A stretch of 64,000 bases of DNA. Source: Wolbachia endosymbiont of Diaphorina citri (lineage in GTDB: Bacteria > Pseudomonadota > Alphaproteobacteria > Rickettsiales > Anaplasmataceae). The stretch is from positions 434,001-498,000 of the forward strand of contig NZ_CP051265.2 of assembly GCF_013096535.2 (NCBI RefSeq), written 5' to 3'. This document shows positions 1-8,897 of the stretch, piece after piece (the stretch's first letter is position 1; each line of letters starts with the position of its first letter). A program made the position numbers and the translations under genes. The notes under the pieces are model-generated. The model did no database searches, was not told the origin of the DNA, and saw nothing but the letters and a program-made list of their open reading frames with translations.

Positions 1-2
1 GC

Positions 3-1610
3 ACAAGTTTGGCTTATATGGGAGATGTTTATCCAGAGCTAATTAGAGCTAAAAGTTTAATAGAAACAACGTTAAAGTCAGAGGAAGAAAACTTTAAAGA
101 CACTTTAATGAAAGGCATTAATCTCTTGGACAAATTTACTGCAGATTTAAAATCAGGTGACACTTTGCCTGGAGAATCAGCATTCAAACTATATGACACT
201 TATGGATTTCCTTTTGATATCACACTTGATATTTTGAAAGAAAGGAAAATAAATTTTGACCAGAAGGGTTTTGATAATGCAATGAAAGAGCAAAAAGAAA
301 GAGCACGTGCTAATTGGACTGGATCTGGTGAAAAATCTGTTGAACAAGTATGGTTTAATTTAATCGATCAGTTTGGCAAAACGGAATTTGTTGGTTATGA
401 GCGTGATGAAGTAAAGGATGCAACAGTACTCGCAATAATTTCCTCTAAAAATGAAGTAATTGATTCTGCAAAAGAAGGAGAAAAGATAACTATTATACTT
501 GATAAAACACCTTTTTATGGAGAGTCAGGTGGACAAGTGGGAGATACTGGAAATTTTATAAAGTCTGATGGAAGTACGTTAACAGTGGAAAATACCAACA
601 AGATTAACGACCTATATTTACACAGATGTATAGTTGAATCTGGTTCAGTTCGTAAAGGTGATACAGTTACAGCTAGTATTGACAAAAAAAGAAGACAAGA
701 CTTAAGAAGAAATCATTCAGCTACACATCTTATACACTTTGCACTCAGAAAAATCTTAGGTGATCACGTTACTCAAAAAGGTTCTCTAGTCGCACCAAAT
801 AGGCTAAGATTTGACTTTAGTCACAATAAGCCAGTCACTCAGGATCAGCTGTTTTCAGTAGAAGATATAGTAAACTCTCTAATCAGAGAAAATCTTTCTA
901 CGTCCACAAAAGTTCAAGGTATGGATGAGGCAATAGACGAAGGAGCCATGGCCTTATTTGGTGAAAAATATGGTGACAAGGTTAGGGTTGTAAAAATTGG
1001 AGATTCAAAAGAATTATGCGGCGGTACACACGTGGAGCGTACTGGAGAAATTGGTTTGTTTAAGATAGCAGCAGAATGTTCCGTTGCATCTGGAGTAAGA
1101 AGAATTGAAGCTTTAACCGGTCAAGAAGCAATTAATTATGTACGCAATAACGAAATTAGCTTAAAAAAAGTTGCAGAATTCGTAAAAGCACCAGTAAATG
1201 AAATAACAAGTCGACTCAGTATTTTAAGCCAGGAGCGCAAAGAATTTGAAGTCAAAATAAAAAATCTTTATAAGAAGCTTATCAGTGTAGAAAATGTAAA
1301 AAGTACCGAAATAAATGGAATAAATTTCGTAAGCCACACTTTCAATAACGTTCCAGAAAGTATAATAAGGGAATTTGCTCTACAGCAACAAAAACCGAAA
1401 ACTGTAATAGCCTTCATGGTAACAGAAAAGGATAAAACAGTTTTGATTGTCAAAGTAAGTAAAGATTTAACTAATAAGATCAATGCAAAAGAGCTAGTAT
1501 CTACTGTAACCAGAAGGGATTGCGGTGGAAATGCCGAACTTGCCCAAACAAGCTGTAATAATGATAATGTTATCACTACTATTGGCAGTAGCTTACAAGA
1601 GCTAATGTAG
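3..1610 (+). CDS. alaS: alanyl-tRNA synthetase, C-terminal part (5' end outside window)
   Basis: Last ~535 residues of AlaRS, the cytoplasmic enzyme that charges tRNA-Ala and hydrolyses mischarged products. The frame is open from the first complete codon, so the class II catalytic core lies upstream of the window; bacterial AlaRS is usually about 870 residues. Visible are the end of the tRNA-recognition region, the editing domain with HSATH (near residue 240 of the visible part) and CGGTH (near 340), and a C-Ala domain ending in [10 protein letters not shown]. The editing-site His and Cys residues are intact, so proofreading should work. No T-rich terminator is evident after the stop; about 260 bases of noncoding DNA follow before an ankyrin gene. 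Confidence 0.97.
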   Translation, partial: TSLAYMGDVYPELIRAKSLIETTLKSEEENFKDTLMKGINLLDKFTADLKSGDTLPGESAFKLYDTYGFPFDITLDILKERKINFDQKGFDNAMKEQKERARANWTGSGEKSVEQVWFNLIDQFGKTEFVGYERDEVKDATVLAIISSKNEVIDSAKEGEKITIILDKTPFYGESGGQVGDTGNFIKSDGSTLTVENTNKINDLYLHRCIVESGSVRKGDTVTASIDKKRRQDLRRNHSATHLIHFALRKILGDHVTQKGSLVAPNRLRFDFSHNKPVTQDQLFSVEDIVNSLIRENLSTSTKVQGMDEAIDEGAMALFGEKYGDKVRVVKIGDSKELCGGTHVERTGEIGLFKIAAECSVASGVRRIEALTGQEAINYVRNNEISLKKVAEFVKAPVNEITSRLSILSQERKEFEVKIKNLYKKLISVENVKSTEINGINFVSHTFNNVPESIIREFALQQQKPKTVIAFMVTEKDKTVLIVKVSKDLTNKINAKELVSTVTRRDCGGNAELAQTSCNNDNVITTIGSSLQELM

Positions 1611-1868
1611 GCTACGCTGTACAGCCGACATAAGAAACAGCGTCCTCATGGATAACACTCTATAAACATTGTTAAGTGTTCCTACGATAACGCATTAAGT
1701 ATGAACGTTGTGCTCACCAAGAGATGTCAATAATAATAGGAAAGTTCTCTCTTATAGCATCTTTGCTACTAACAATTGCAATTGTTATATATAGCTTGTT
1801 CACAATAAATATTGACTATTTAGTACAATACATAATAGTTAAACATCTTTGATGGTAGAGGTAAAATC

Positions 1869-2854
1869 ATGACGATAAAATTTGCAAAATGGAAAAGAGT
1901 ATTGAGCACAGTCAATGGTAACAAAGATTTAAGTAAAGATAGCGTAATTGAAAAAATACAAGAGAAATTAAGAAGATTTCCAAAGGATTATAACAGGTGG
2001 GAGAAAGATAATTTTAATATAGATTATCTGTTTCGCATTAATAGTGATTATAATAATAGCAATGAGGAAGTTGCTTTGTTACATTTGCCGAGGAGTTTTT
2101 ACCTGTTAGATATGGGCTATTACATCTCGCTACTTACATAGATTGTGAGCATCTGGCAAAAGCCCTCATAGAAAAACATGCAAAGGTTGATGTAATAGGT
2201 AGTGATGGATCGACTCCTTTACTTTTGGCTGCTAAACTTGGTAATATAAAACTAGCAAAGGTTTTCATAGAAAATGGTGCAAATGTCAATGTAAGAAATG
2301 AATGTGAAAGTGAAGACACTCCTTTACATTGTGCTGTTTGCTTTGGCCATATAGAAGTGGCAAAAACTCTTATAAAAAATGGTGCAAATGTTGATGCAGT
2401 CAATAAAAACGGAAACACTCCTTTAGGTTTAGCTACTCAAGAGAATCAGGTAAAGCTGATAAAAATTCTCAAAGAAAGTGGTACAAATGTTGATGAAGTC
2501 AATAAAAACGTGTACATTCCTTTAGGTTGCGCTATTCAAAATTACAATAAAGAAGTAGAAGCTTCATTAGATGATATAATAAAGGAATCTTTGAAAGAAA
2601 AAGAGAAAATACAGCAAGTAACTAAAAATGTGATTATTGCCGGTGGAACAACTGCATTATTAGGTACTGTTATAGCAGCGGCACTTCTTGCAACTGAAGC
2701 AATTGCAATACCTATAATTATAGCAGTGGTTGCAGTCACAGCAGCAGCACTGGTAGTTGGTGGTGCTACATATATGTTGTTGAAGCCTAGTATTAAAGTT
2801 GATGAAGCAGTCTTGACAAATGTACATGAAATAAGTGTTCTCACTGCTTCATAG
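1869..2854 (+). pseudogene. ankyrin-repeat protein gene split by a frameshift
   Basis: Two frames together make one ankyrin gene. The first (1869-2141, ATG preceded by GAGGTAAAATC) encodes a 90-residue N-terminal part with no signal peptide. The second frame is open well before its first ATG at 2225: from about 2102 it reads YGLLHLATYIDCEHLAKALI, a normal ankyrin start, and continues through three more repeats (GNTPLGLA, DTPLHCAV types). It ends with two hydrophobic helices rich in Ala, Ile and Val near 2629-2790. The frame change falls near a run of five T at 2096-2100 and fits loss of one base. It may be a pseudogene, a sequencing error, or a slippage site; the split and the domain content are directly visible, the cause is not. 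Confidence 0.75.
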
Positions 2855-3286
2855 TAGGGAATTTCAGCTCAGCTATTTGACCTGTCACTTCAGAGCACGA
2901 CAGTGAAATCTAGCTTTTTATCAATATTTTATATAGTGGAAATTAATTTTTCTGAGTACCAGTATCACAAGTACTGGGATAACAGGAGAAGGATTACTTG
3001 AAACTGATCTCTTAAATTACTTTAGCTATAAATATTAAAAAAATTGCCAACTAAAAAAAGACAAATAAATCTCCAAGTAGCGAGCTGTATGTGATAACAA
3101 GCTCGATTTGGCTGAACAAAGAAAAAATTAAAAGAGACGCCGCCAAACTGAGTTTTTTACTCTAAAAATAAGTATAACAGTGCTACAACTAAGGGAAAGC
3201 TAGCAGAACATGATCAGTTGGGTTTAAAGTCTAGATAAAAATCGTTTACAATCGACGCTCAATGTGATAAGTTGAACAAGGTTTAT
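2855..3286. other. intergenic stretch with repeat-like sequence
   Basis: No gene is seen here. It holds a small palindrome (CCAGTA at 2959-2964 against TACTGG at 2972-2977), similar in form to the CCAGTG/CACTGG palindrome at 23.8 kb. A segment at 3107-3160 (TTTGGCTGAACA then an A-rich run and AGACGCCGCC, later CTGAGTTTTTTAC) recurs in altered form at 32723-32808. A weak promoter-like TTTACA lies at 3245-3250, upstream of the tRNA. Confidence 0.5.
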
Positions 3287-3358
3287 TCCTCGGTAGCTCA
3301 GTGGTAGAGCAGTTGGCTGTTAACCAATTGGTCGCTGGTTCGAATCCGGCCCGGGGAG
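3287..3358 (+). tRNA. tRNA-Asn (GTT)
   Basis: A 72-nt cloverleaf can be folded by eye. The acceptor stem is TCCTCGG with CCGGGGA (one G-T pair). The D arm is GCTC/GAGC, the anticodon stem GTTGG/CCAAT with loop CTGTTAA (anticodon GTT), and the T arm GCTGG-TTCGAAT-CCGGC. The discriminator base is G, and CCA is not encoded. Confidence 0.96.
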
Positions 3359-3443
3359 CACTATTTTATACAATCTGTACATTTCACTTTTAGCCCAAAA
3401 TTCACTACCTTTTTTGTCTCTTAAACAGACAAAACGTGTGAAG

Positions 3444-4178
3444 TTATATAGGTTTAAAGCCTTTACTATCAAAATGCAAAGATGCCTGCACCTCACTTAG
3501 CTTGCTATCTGGCTCCTCTACTATTTTTCTTTTATTACATTTCCTTCTTAATTCAGGTAGAAAATTTTTAGGCAACGTGCTATCAATACTGCAATAATTA
3601 AAAATAAGCGAAGTAAGACGTACCAAATTTCCACTCGCCAAAGTCTGTGAACCTCTGTAATTAATGCTGTTATCATATACTTTAAGTGTAATAAGATTTT
3701 TAAGATTTCCACTTGCTAAAACCTCTGCACCTTCATTACTGATTTCATTCCATCCTAAACTCAGCAAAGTAAGATTTGTAAGATTTCCACTTGCTAAAGC
3801 TTTTGCCCCCCTATCGCCAATTTTATTATCGTATAATTTAAGCTCAGTAAGACTTGTAAGATTTCCACTTGCTAAAGCCTCTACACCTTCATCACCAATT
3901 TCGTTTCCTCCTAAATCAAGTGAAGTAAGATTTACAAGATTCCCGCTTGCTAAAATCTTTGCACCTTCTGTACCAACATAACTGCAACTTAGATCAAGTG
4001 AAGTAAGATGAGAAAGCTGAGCTAATTCTTTTATAACCTCATAATTAATTTTTGAACATCGTAAAATAAGCTTTGTAATGTGTGTATTATTTTTTAAAAA
4101 GTTTACGAATTTGTTTATATCAATTGTAATGCCTGATGTTGCTAAAGTGTTATCTTTTATATATTGGCTAAAACTCAT
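3444..4178 (-). CDS. leucine-rich repeat protein (ribonuclease-inhibitor-like repeats)
   Basis: A 244-residue protein made largely of leucine-rich repeats of about 28 residues, roughly residues 35-200, each with LTxLxLxxN and a GAxxLASGNL segment. This is the ribonuclease-inhibitor-like class, which forms a curved protein-binding surface. The N-terminal 30 residues and a short basic C-terminal tail (RRKCNKRKI) are not repeats. There is no signal peptide or membrane helix. The unit ASGNL recurs almost unchanged five times, pointing to expansion by duplication. It stands alone between tRNA-Asn and gpmI. Eukaryote-like LRR proteins in intracellular bacteria are often effectors; that role here is only inference. 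Confidence 0.85.
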   Translation of the reverse strand: MSFSQYIKDNTLATSGITIDINKFVNFLKNNTHITKLILRCSKINYEVIKELAQLSHLTSLDLSCSYVGTEGAKILASGNLVNLTSLDLGGNEIGDEGVEALASGNLTSLTELKLYDNKIGDRGAKALASGNLTNLTLLSLGWNEISNEGAEVLASGNLKNLITLKVYDNSINYRGSQTLASGNLVRLTSLIFNYCSIDSTLPKNFLPELRRKCNKRKIVEEPDSKLSEVQASLHFDSKGFKPI

Positions 4179-4373
4179 GTGACCTCCCTACTAAAATTAT
4201 GCAAGTGTTTTAGTAAACACTTCGGCAACTGTCAATCACTTTAATAAAATATTTTATGAAAAACTTCATATACCATTGCCTCCAAGCAGCTTTTTCTATC
4301 TCTTATTTTAACACAAAAGTTGTGAGAAGAGTTTGTTTTTGGTACCATTGAGGGTTTCGATGTTAACTTTTAT

Positions 4374-5879
4374 ATGAACTTTAAATCAGTCGTTTTATGT
4401 ATACTAGATGGCTGGGGTAATGGAATAGAAAATAGTAAATACAATGCTATTAGCAATTCAAATCCACCTTGTTGGCAACATATTAGCTCTAATTATCCAA
4501 AGTGCAGTTTATCTGCCTGTGGAACTGATGTTGGATTACCAGAAGGCCAAATAGGCAATTCAGAAGTTGGTCACATGAATATTGGTAGCGGTAGAGTGGT
4601 AATGCAAAGCCTTCAACGTATTAATCAAGCAATCGAAACGATAGAAAATAATGCAAATCTACAGAATTTTATTAATGATCTAAAAAGTAAGAATGGCATA
4701 TGCCATATAATGGGATTGATATCAGATGGCGGTGTTCATTCTCATCAAAAGCACATTTCATCTTTAGCAAACAAAATATCACAGCGCGGAATTAAAGTTG
4801 TAATACACGCATTTTTAGATGGCAGAGACACACTGCCAAATTCAGGGAAAAGATGCATTCAAGAATTTACAGAAAGCATAAAGGAAAATGATATAAGAAT
4901 CTCCACTATCTCTGGGCGTTATTATGCTATGGACCGTGATAATAGGTGGGAAAGAACAATTGAAGCTTATGAAGCCATCGCATTTGCAAAGGCGCCTCGT
5001 TATGATGATGCAGTATCGCTCATTGATGAAAATTATCAAAATAATATAACCGATGAATTTATCAGGCCCGCAGTAATAGGTGATTATCAAGGTATAAAAC
5101 CAGAAGATGGACTACTACTGGCTAACTTTCGTGCTGATCGAATGATACAATTGGCAAGTATTTTGCTAGGCAAAACAGATTACGCTAAGGTAGCAAAATT
5201 TTCTTCAATTCTAAGTATGATGCAATACAAAGCGGATTTAAAAATCCCTTATCTCTTTCCTCCTGAATCTTTTGCCAACACTTTGGGACAGATAATAGAA
5301 GACAATAAATTACGGCAACTGCGCATTGCTGAAACTGAGAAATATGCGCATGTGACTTTCTTTTTTAATTGCGGAAGAGAAGAACCTTTTCCTGGCGAAG
5401 AAAGAATACTCATTCCTTCACCAAAAGTTAAAACTTATGATTTGCAGCCTAAAATGTCAGCCTTTGAGCTCACAGAAGAACTTGTAAAAAAAATTCATTC
5501 TCAAGAATTTGTGCTGATAGTTGTAAACTACGCTAACCCTGATATGGTAGGACATACAGGTAACATAAAAGCAGCTGAGCAAGCTGTGCTCGCTGTAGAT
5601 GATTGCCTTGCAAAAGTACTCAACGTTATCAAAGAAGTGGGTAACACTGCACTAATTATTACAGCAGACCATGGCAATGTAGAATGTATGTTCGATGAAG
5701 AAAATAATACACCTCACACAGCTCACACTTTAAATAAAGTGCCATTTATCGTATGTTCTGATTCTTATAATAATCTAAAATTAAGAGATGGAAGATTATC
5801 TGATATTGCCCCTACTATTTTACAGCTACTTGGACTCAAAAAGCCAAATGAGATGACAGGTGATTCATTAATTTTGTAG
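4374..5879 (+). CDS. gpmI: 2,3-bisphosphoglycerate-independent phosphoglycerate mutase
   Basis: A 501-residue cofactor-independent mutase that interconverts 3- and 2-phosphoglycerate in the cytoplasm. The metal-binding start LCILDGWG (Asp12) and the phosphoserine motif [14 protein letters not shown] (Ser63) are intact, as are the C-terminal metal ligands in ADHGNVECM and HTAHT. The length matches the family. The ATG at 4374 gives the family N-terminus directly. It is single-standing: LRR gene upstream on the other strand, and an unknown minus-strand gene ending 15 bases downstream. In Rickettsiales this enzyme serves a partial, probably gluconeogenic, pathway. Confidence 0.97.
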   Translation: MNFKSVVLCILDGWGNGIENSKYNAISNSNPPCWQHISSNYPKCSLSACGTDVGLPEGQIGNSEVGHMNIGSGRVVMQSLQRINQAIETIENNANLQNFINDLKSKNGICHIMGLISDGGVHSHQKHISSLANKISQRGIKVVIHAFLDGRDTLPNSGKRCIQEFTESIKENDIRISTISGRYYAMDRDNRWERTIEAYEAIAFAKAPRYDDAVSLIDENYQNNITDEFIRPAVIGDYQGIKPEDGLLLANFRADRMIQLASILLGKTDYAKVAKFSSILSMMQYKADLKIPYLFPPESFANTLGQIIEDNKLRQLRIAETEKYAHVTFFFNCGREEPFPGEERILIPSPKVKTYDLQPKMSAFELTEELVKKIHSQEFVLIVVNYANPDMVGHTGNIKAAEQAVLAVDDCLAKVLNVIKEVGNTALIITADHGNVECMFDEENNTPHTAHTLNKVPFIVCSDSYNNLKLRDGRLSDIAPTILQLLGLKKPNEMTGDSLIL

Positions 5880-5893
5880 TGCGCTTTATATTA

Positions 5894-6649
5894 CTATAAA
5901 TCTACTACCAAGGGCTGATTTGCATTAGGAAACAAAACACTGTGTATAGCAGATAGCATATCTACTTGCTGCTCTAAATGGTCGTGTTCAGCTTCCACAT
6001 TAGAGTACCGAATATTATTCTTCCCTACATATACAGATAAAGAACCATCATCTTCAACTGCTTTGTTATTTTGCAATACTATATTAAAAATTTCTTTCTG
6101 TTTTAAAGAATCGAACCAATCTTCAACTGTCATGTAGAAAAACTCACCCGTTCCACTTTCTGGACATACTTCTGGATAAATCTTCAGTACATCACGGGAA
6201 AGTGGTGGAGAAAAATAGCTCTTGAATGAGTAGCTGGGAGAATTGTAGTTATTGTGCAGAGCGATAACGTGATCTTGACCAGGAAGTAAAAAATCTAAAA
6301 TTCTTTCTGCAAAGTTTCTAACAGCTCTCAAAGCATCTTCTGAAACACTGCCAAACTCTCTTAAGCTAGCTTCTGCACCTACATCATCAAACATGCGATT
6401 GGGATCGAATTCATACCGCTCACCATTTAAGTAAAATTCTACATTGCGCATAGTACCATCACCATGGGTAATGTACAGCATTCTTCCACCAAACTGCTGG
6501 ATTATACGCTCGCCAGCTTCTTTTGAAGTTACTTCATTTTGATGCACATTAATAAAATTGATCCCACTTGTATCGCTACTTTTAATAAAAAGCTTAACCG
6601 TGGTATCACCCAACGCTAGATCATATTCTTTAGTGTCGATGTTTGACAT
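5894..6649 (-). CDS. conserved protein of unknown function with an M14-peptidase-like residue pattern
   Basis: I do not recognise a named gene. The 251-residue product has no signal peptide or membrane helix. It contains VHQNE (His36, Glu39), then GGRM, FDPNRMF (82-88), ALHNNYNS (His132) and NVEAEH near residue 220. An HxxE pair, a His about 95 residues later and a late Glu is the arrangement of zinc carboxypeptidase-like (M14) folds; DPNR and HNN look like family signatures. I infer a possible metallopeptidase or amidase, with the metal role unproven. It is convergent with gpmI, and fabD lies just upstream on the same strand with a 51-base gap. Confidence 0.7.
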   Translation of the reverse strand: MSNIDTKEYDLALGDTTVKLFIKSSDTSGINFINVHQNEVTSKEAGERIIQQFGGRMLYITHGDGTMRNVEFYLNGERYEFDPNRMFDDVGAEASLREFGSVSEDALRAVRNFAERILDFLLPGQDHVIALHNNYNSPSYSFKSYFSPPLSRDVLKIYPEVCPESGTGEFFYMTVEDWFDSLKQKEIFNIVLQNNKAVEDDGSLSVYVGKNNIRYSNVEAEHDHLEQQVDMLSAIHSVLFPNANQPLVVDL

Positions 6650-6700
6650 TCAGCTGCTATCAATAATCAAAGCAAAAAATAGTACAAATTTTACTTTATG

Positions 6701-7690
6701 TTAGTTATAAGCTTTTATTTTTAAATTTTTTGCTGTCAACATTAATGATTCATTAAAGAAGTTATCAGCATCACTAATGCTACCTATGCTTTTTGTATTG
6801 ATAGATTGGTCAATTCTTTTAACTAGATTAGATAAAACTTTGTTAGGGCCAACTTCAACAAACTTATTAGTGCCATGGCTTATCATATATAAAACCATCT
6901 CTCTCCATCTTACTCTACTTACAACTTGCTTAGCGAGCAAAGCTCTTATGATCTCTGGATCACTTTCTTCCTTAACTGTAACGTTTGATACAAAAGGAAT
7001 CGAAGGGCGAGTTATGTTGATGCTTTTTAAAAATTCCAGAAGTTTTTCATCAGCAGGCTTCATAAAAGATGAGTGAAAAGGCCCACTAACTTGTAATTTT
7101 ATCATTTTCTTGACACTTGAGTTTTTGAATAAATCAGGTAAGACCTCAAGAGCCTCTGCAGTACCACTCACCACTACCTGCCCACCACCATTATCGTTTG
7201 CAATTTCACAATCAATTTGAGCTGATTTTAATATACCTTCTACTTCACTTATTTCTGCTCCAAGTAGAGCAAACATTCCACCTTTGCATTTTAGTGAAGC
7301 TTCATGCATTGCTTCGCTACGAACTTTTAGCAATTTGACTGCAGACTCAAGCGTCAATGCCCCTGCAGCACACAGCGCTGTATACTCGCCAACTGAATGC
7401 CCACAAACATACTGAACGCTGTAAAGAGATTCACCAAATACGTACTTCATAACACGTAGCGTTGCAATTGACACTGCCATTATAGCTGGCTGAGCGTTTT
7501 CCGTGATGGTTAATTTCTCAATAGGACCATTGAAAATCAAATGAGACAGCTTTCTACCCAATATGTCATCTACTTCATCAAATACATTCCTTGCAACTGA
7601 AAATTCATCATATAAGCTCTTTCCCATTCCTACAAATTGGGAGCCCTGACCAGGAAAAGCAAAAATCATAAAAAATTTTTCATTCTTCAT
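6701..7690 (-). CDS. fabD: malonyl-CoA:acyl carrier protein transacylase
   Basis: A 329-residue enzyme that loads malonyl groups onto acyl carrier protein for fatty-acid synthesis in the cytoplasm. It shows the FPGQGSQ start, the nucleophile motif GHSVGE (Ser99), a conserved Arg (KVRSEAM), and GPFHSSFM carrying the active-site His. Family length is about 310. The listed start adds seven residues before a second Met at 7669, which would give the more typical MIFAFPGQGSQ beginning; neither has a strong ribosome-binding site. The upstream neighbour rpmE is divergent, so the 104-base gap probably holds promoters in both directions. Confidence 0.96.
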   Translation of the reverse strand: MKNEKFFMIFAFPGQGSQFVGMGKSLYDEFSVARNVFDEVDDILGRKLSHLIFNGPIEKLTITENAQPAIMAVSIATLRVMKYVFGESLYSVQYVCGHSVGEYTALCAAGALTLESAVKLLKVRSEAMHEASLKCKGGMFALLGAEISEVEGILKSAQIDCEIANDNGGGQVVVSGTAEALEVLPDLFKNSSVKKMIKLQVSGPFHSSFMKPADEKLLEFLKSINITRPSIPFVSNVTVKEESDPEIIRALLAKQVVSRVRWREMVLYMISHGTNKFVEVGPNKVLSNLVKRIDQSINTKSIGSISDADNFFNESLMLTAKNLKIKAYN

Positions 7691-7794
7691 TGAGAATACT
7701 ACTTTATTTATTTTTTGTCAATATTTCACAATAATGATTGACCAAATGAACCAGATTCACTAAAATCTTAGCTGGTAAGAAATTTGTAAGAACA

Positions 7795-8007
7795 ATGGCA
7801 GAAATCGATTATCACAAAGTTACTATAGTTATGACAGATGGTCAAGAGTTTGAAACTTATTCCACTTATGGAAAAGAAGGTCAAAGAATAAAGCTTGATA
7901 GAGATCCTCTTACTCATCCTGCATGGACTGGAAGTTTGACAAGCGGTTCAGGGGAGAAGGATAGTAAAATAGCTAAGTTTAATGATAAATACGGGAGTCT
8001 TTTTTAG
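7795..8007 (+). CDS. rpmE: 50S ribosomal protein L31
   Basis: A 70-residue protein of the large ribosomal subunit. It lacks the Cys residues of zinc-binding L31 and resembles the Rickettsiales form. It has FETYSTYG near the start, the HPAWTG segment (about residues 41-46, where other bacteria have HPFFTG) and the KFNDKYGSLF end. The reading frame, small size and position just ahead of nadK (21-base gap) support a short operon. It is too short for more certainty, but HPAW plus FNxKY is distinctive. Confidence 0.85.
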   Translation: MAEIDYHKVTIVMTDGQEFETYSTYGKEGQRIKLDRDPLTHPAWTGSLTSGSGEKDSKIAKFNDKYGSLF

Positions 8008-8028
8008 TTCCTCCCCTCTTTATTTAAC

Positions 8029-8814
8029 ATGTATAAATATAAAAATGTAGGCTATATTGCTTCTTCGCTACCCAAGTCTCAGGAAGTATCTAAACTACTG
8101 CAGGAGCTTAATTTTATCAATATAGCAGAAGCAAGTAAGCCTGAAGTTGATTTGCTGATAGTTGTTGGCGGTGATGGTTTTATGCTACGCACTCTGCACA
8201 ACTACGTCATAGGAAATAAAGATATACATGTGTATGGAATAAATACCGGTAACGTCGGATTTTTGATGAATAAATGCTTTGAAGATCTAATTGATCATAT
8301 AGAACATGCAGTTCCTACTCAGCTAACTTTACTAAAAATGGAAGCCAAAGACATAAATGGCAAAAAACACCATTACATCGCAGTAAATGAAGTGTATGTC
8401 TTTAGAAATGCAAATCAAATAGTGGAGATGAATATTACCATTAATGATAAGCTAAAAGTAGAAAAATTCAGAGGAGATGGAATTATATTGTCTACCCCAA
8501 CAGGTAGCACTGCATATAACTTCTCTGCCGGTGGGCCAATCTTACCACTTAATTCAAATTTACTTGCACTGACTTCCATTAATAGCTACTACCCAAGGCG
8601 TTGGAATGGAGCGCTAATCTCAAATGATACAATAGTGCAAATTGATATCAATGATGTGAAAAATCGTCCAGCACTTGTAGTATCAGATTACAAGGAATTT
8701 CACGATATATCGCAGGTAAAAATACAGAAAGATCACGAAAATACAGTCACTCTACTTTTTGACAAAGATTGCCCTTTGAATGAAAGGATCTTTGATCAGC
8801 AGTTCTTATACTAA
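8029..8814 (+). CDS. nadK: NAD kinase
   Basis: A 261-residue ATP-NAD kinase that makes NADP. The GGDG phosphate-binding motif is at residues 47-50, followed by GINTGNVGFLM, the NEVYVFR segment, and STPTGSTAYNFSAGGPI, which forms the NAD site. Length agrees with the alphaproteobacterial short form. It follows rpmE closely and is probably co-transcribed. Downstream, an AT-rich inverted repeat (ATACTAAT at 8808-8815 against ATTAGTAT at 8828-8835) overlaps the stop; it lacks a T-run, so I do not call it a terminator. Confidence 0.96.
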   Translation: MYKYKNVGYIASSLPKSQEVSKLLQELNFINIAEASKPEVDLLIVVGGDGFMLRTLHNYVIGNKDIHVYGINTGNVGFLMNKCFEDLIDHIEHAVPTQLTLLKMEAKDINGKKHHYIAVNEVYVFRNANQIVEMNITINDKLKVEKFRGDGIILSTPTGSTAYNFSAGGPILPLNSNLLALTSINSYYPRRWNGALISNDTIVQIDINDVKNRPALVVSDYKEFHDISQVKIQKDHENTVTLLFDKDCPLNERIFDQQFLY

Positions 8815-8897
8815 TATTTATTCTTAAATTAGTATTCACTATATCTTAATAACTATAGCGTAATCAACATAACATTGTAATTAATTTTGGAGCGAAT

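Noticed and set aside
2096..2100. Programmed -1 frameshift in the ankyrin gene
   Set aside because: There is no canonical slippery heptamer and no clear downstream structure; simple loss of a base is the simpler account.
8808..8835. Terminator after nadK
   Set aside because: The inverted repeat is only A and T with one G-C pair and is not followed by a T-run.
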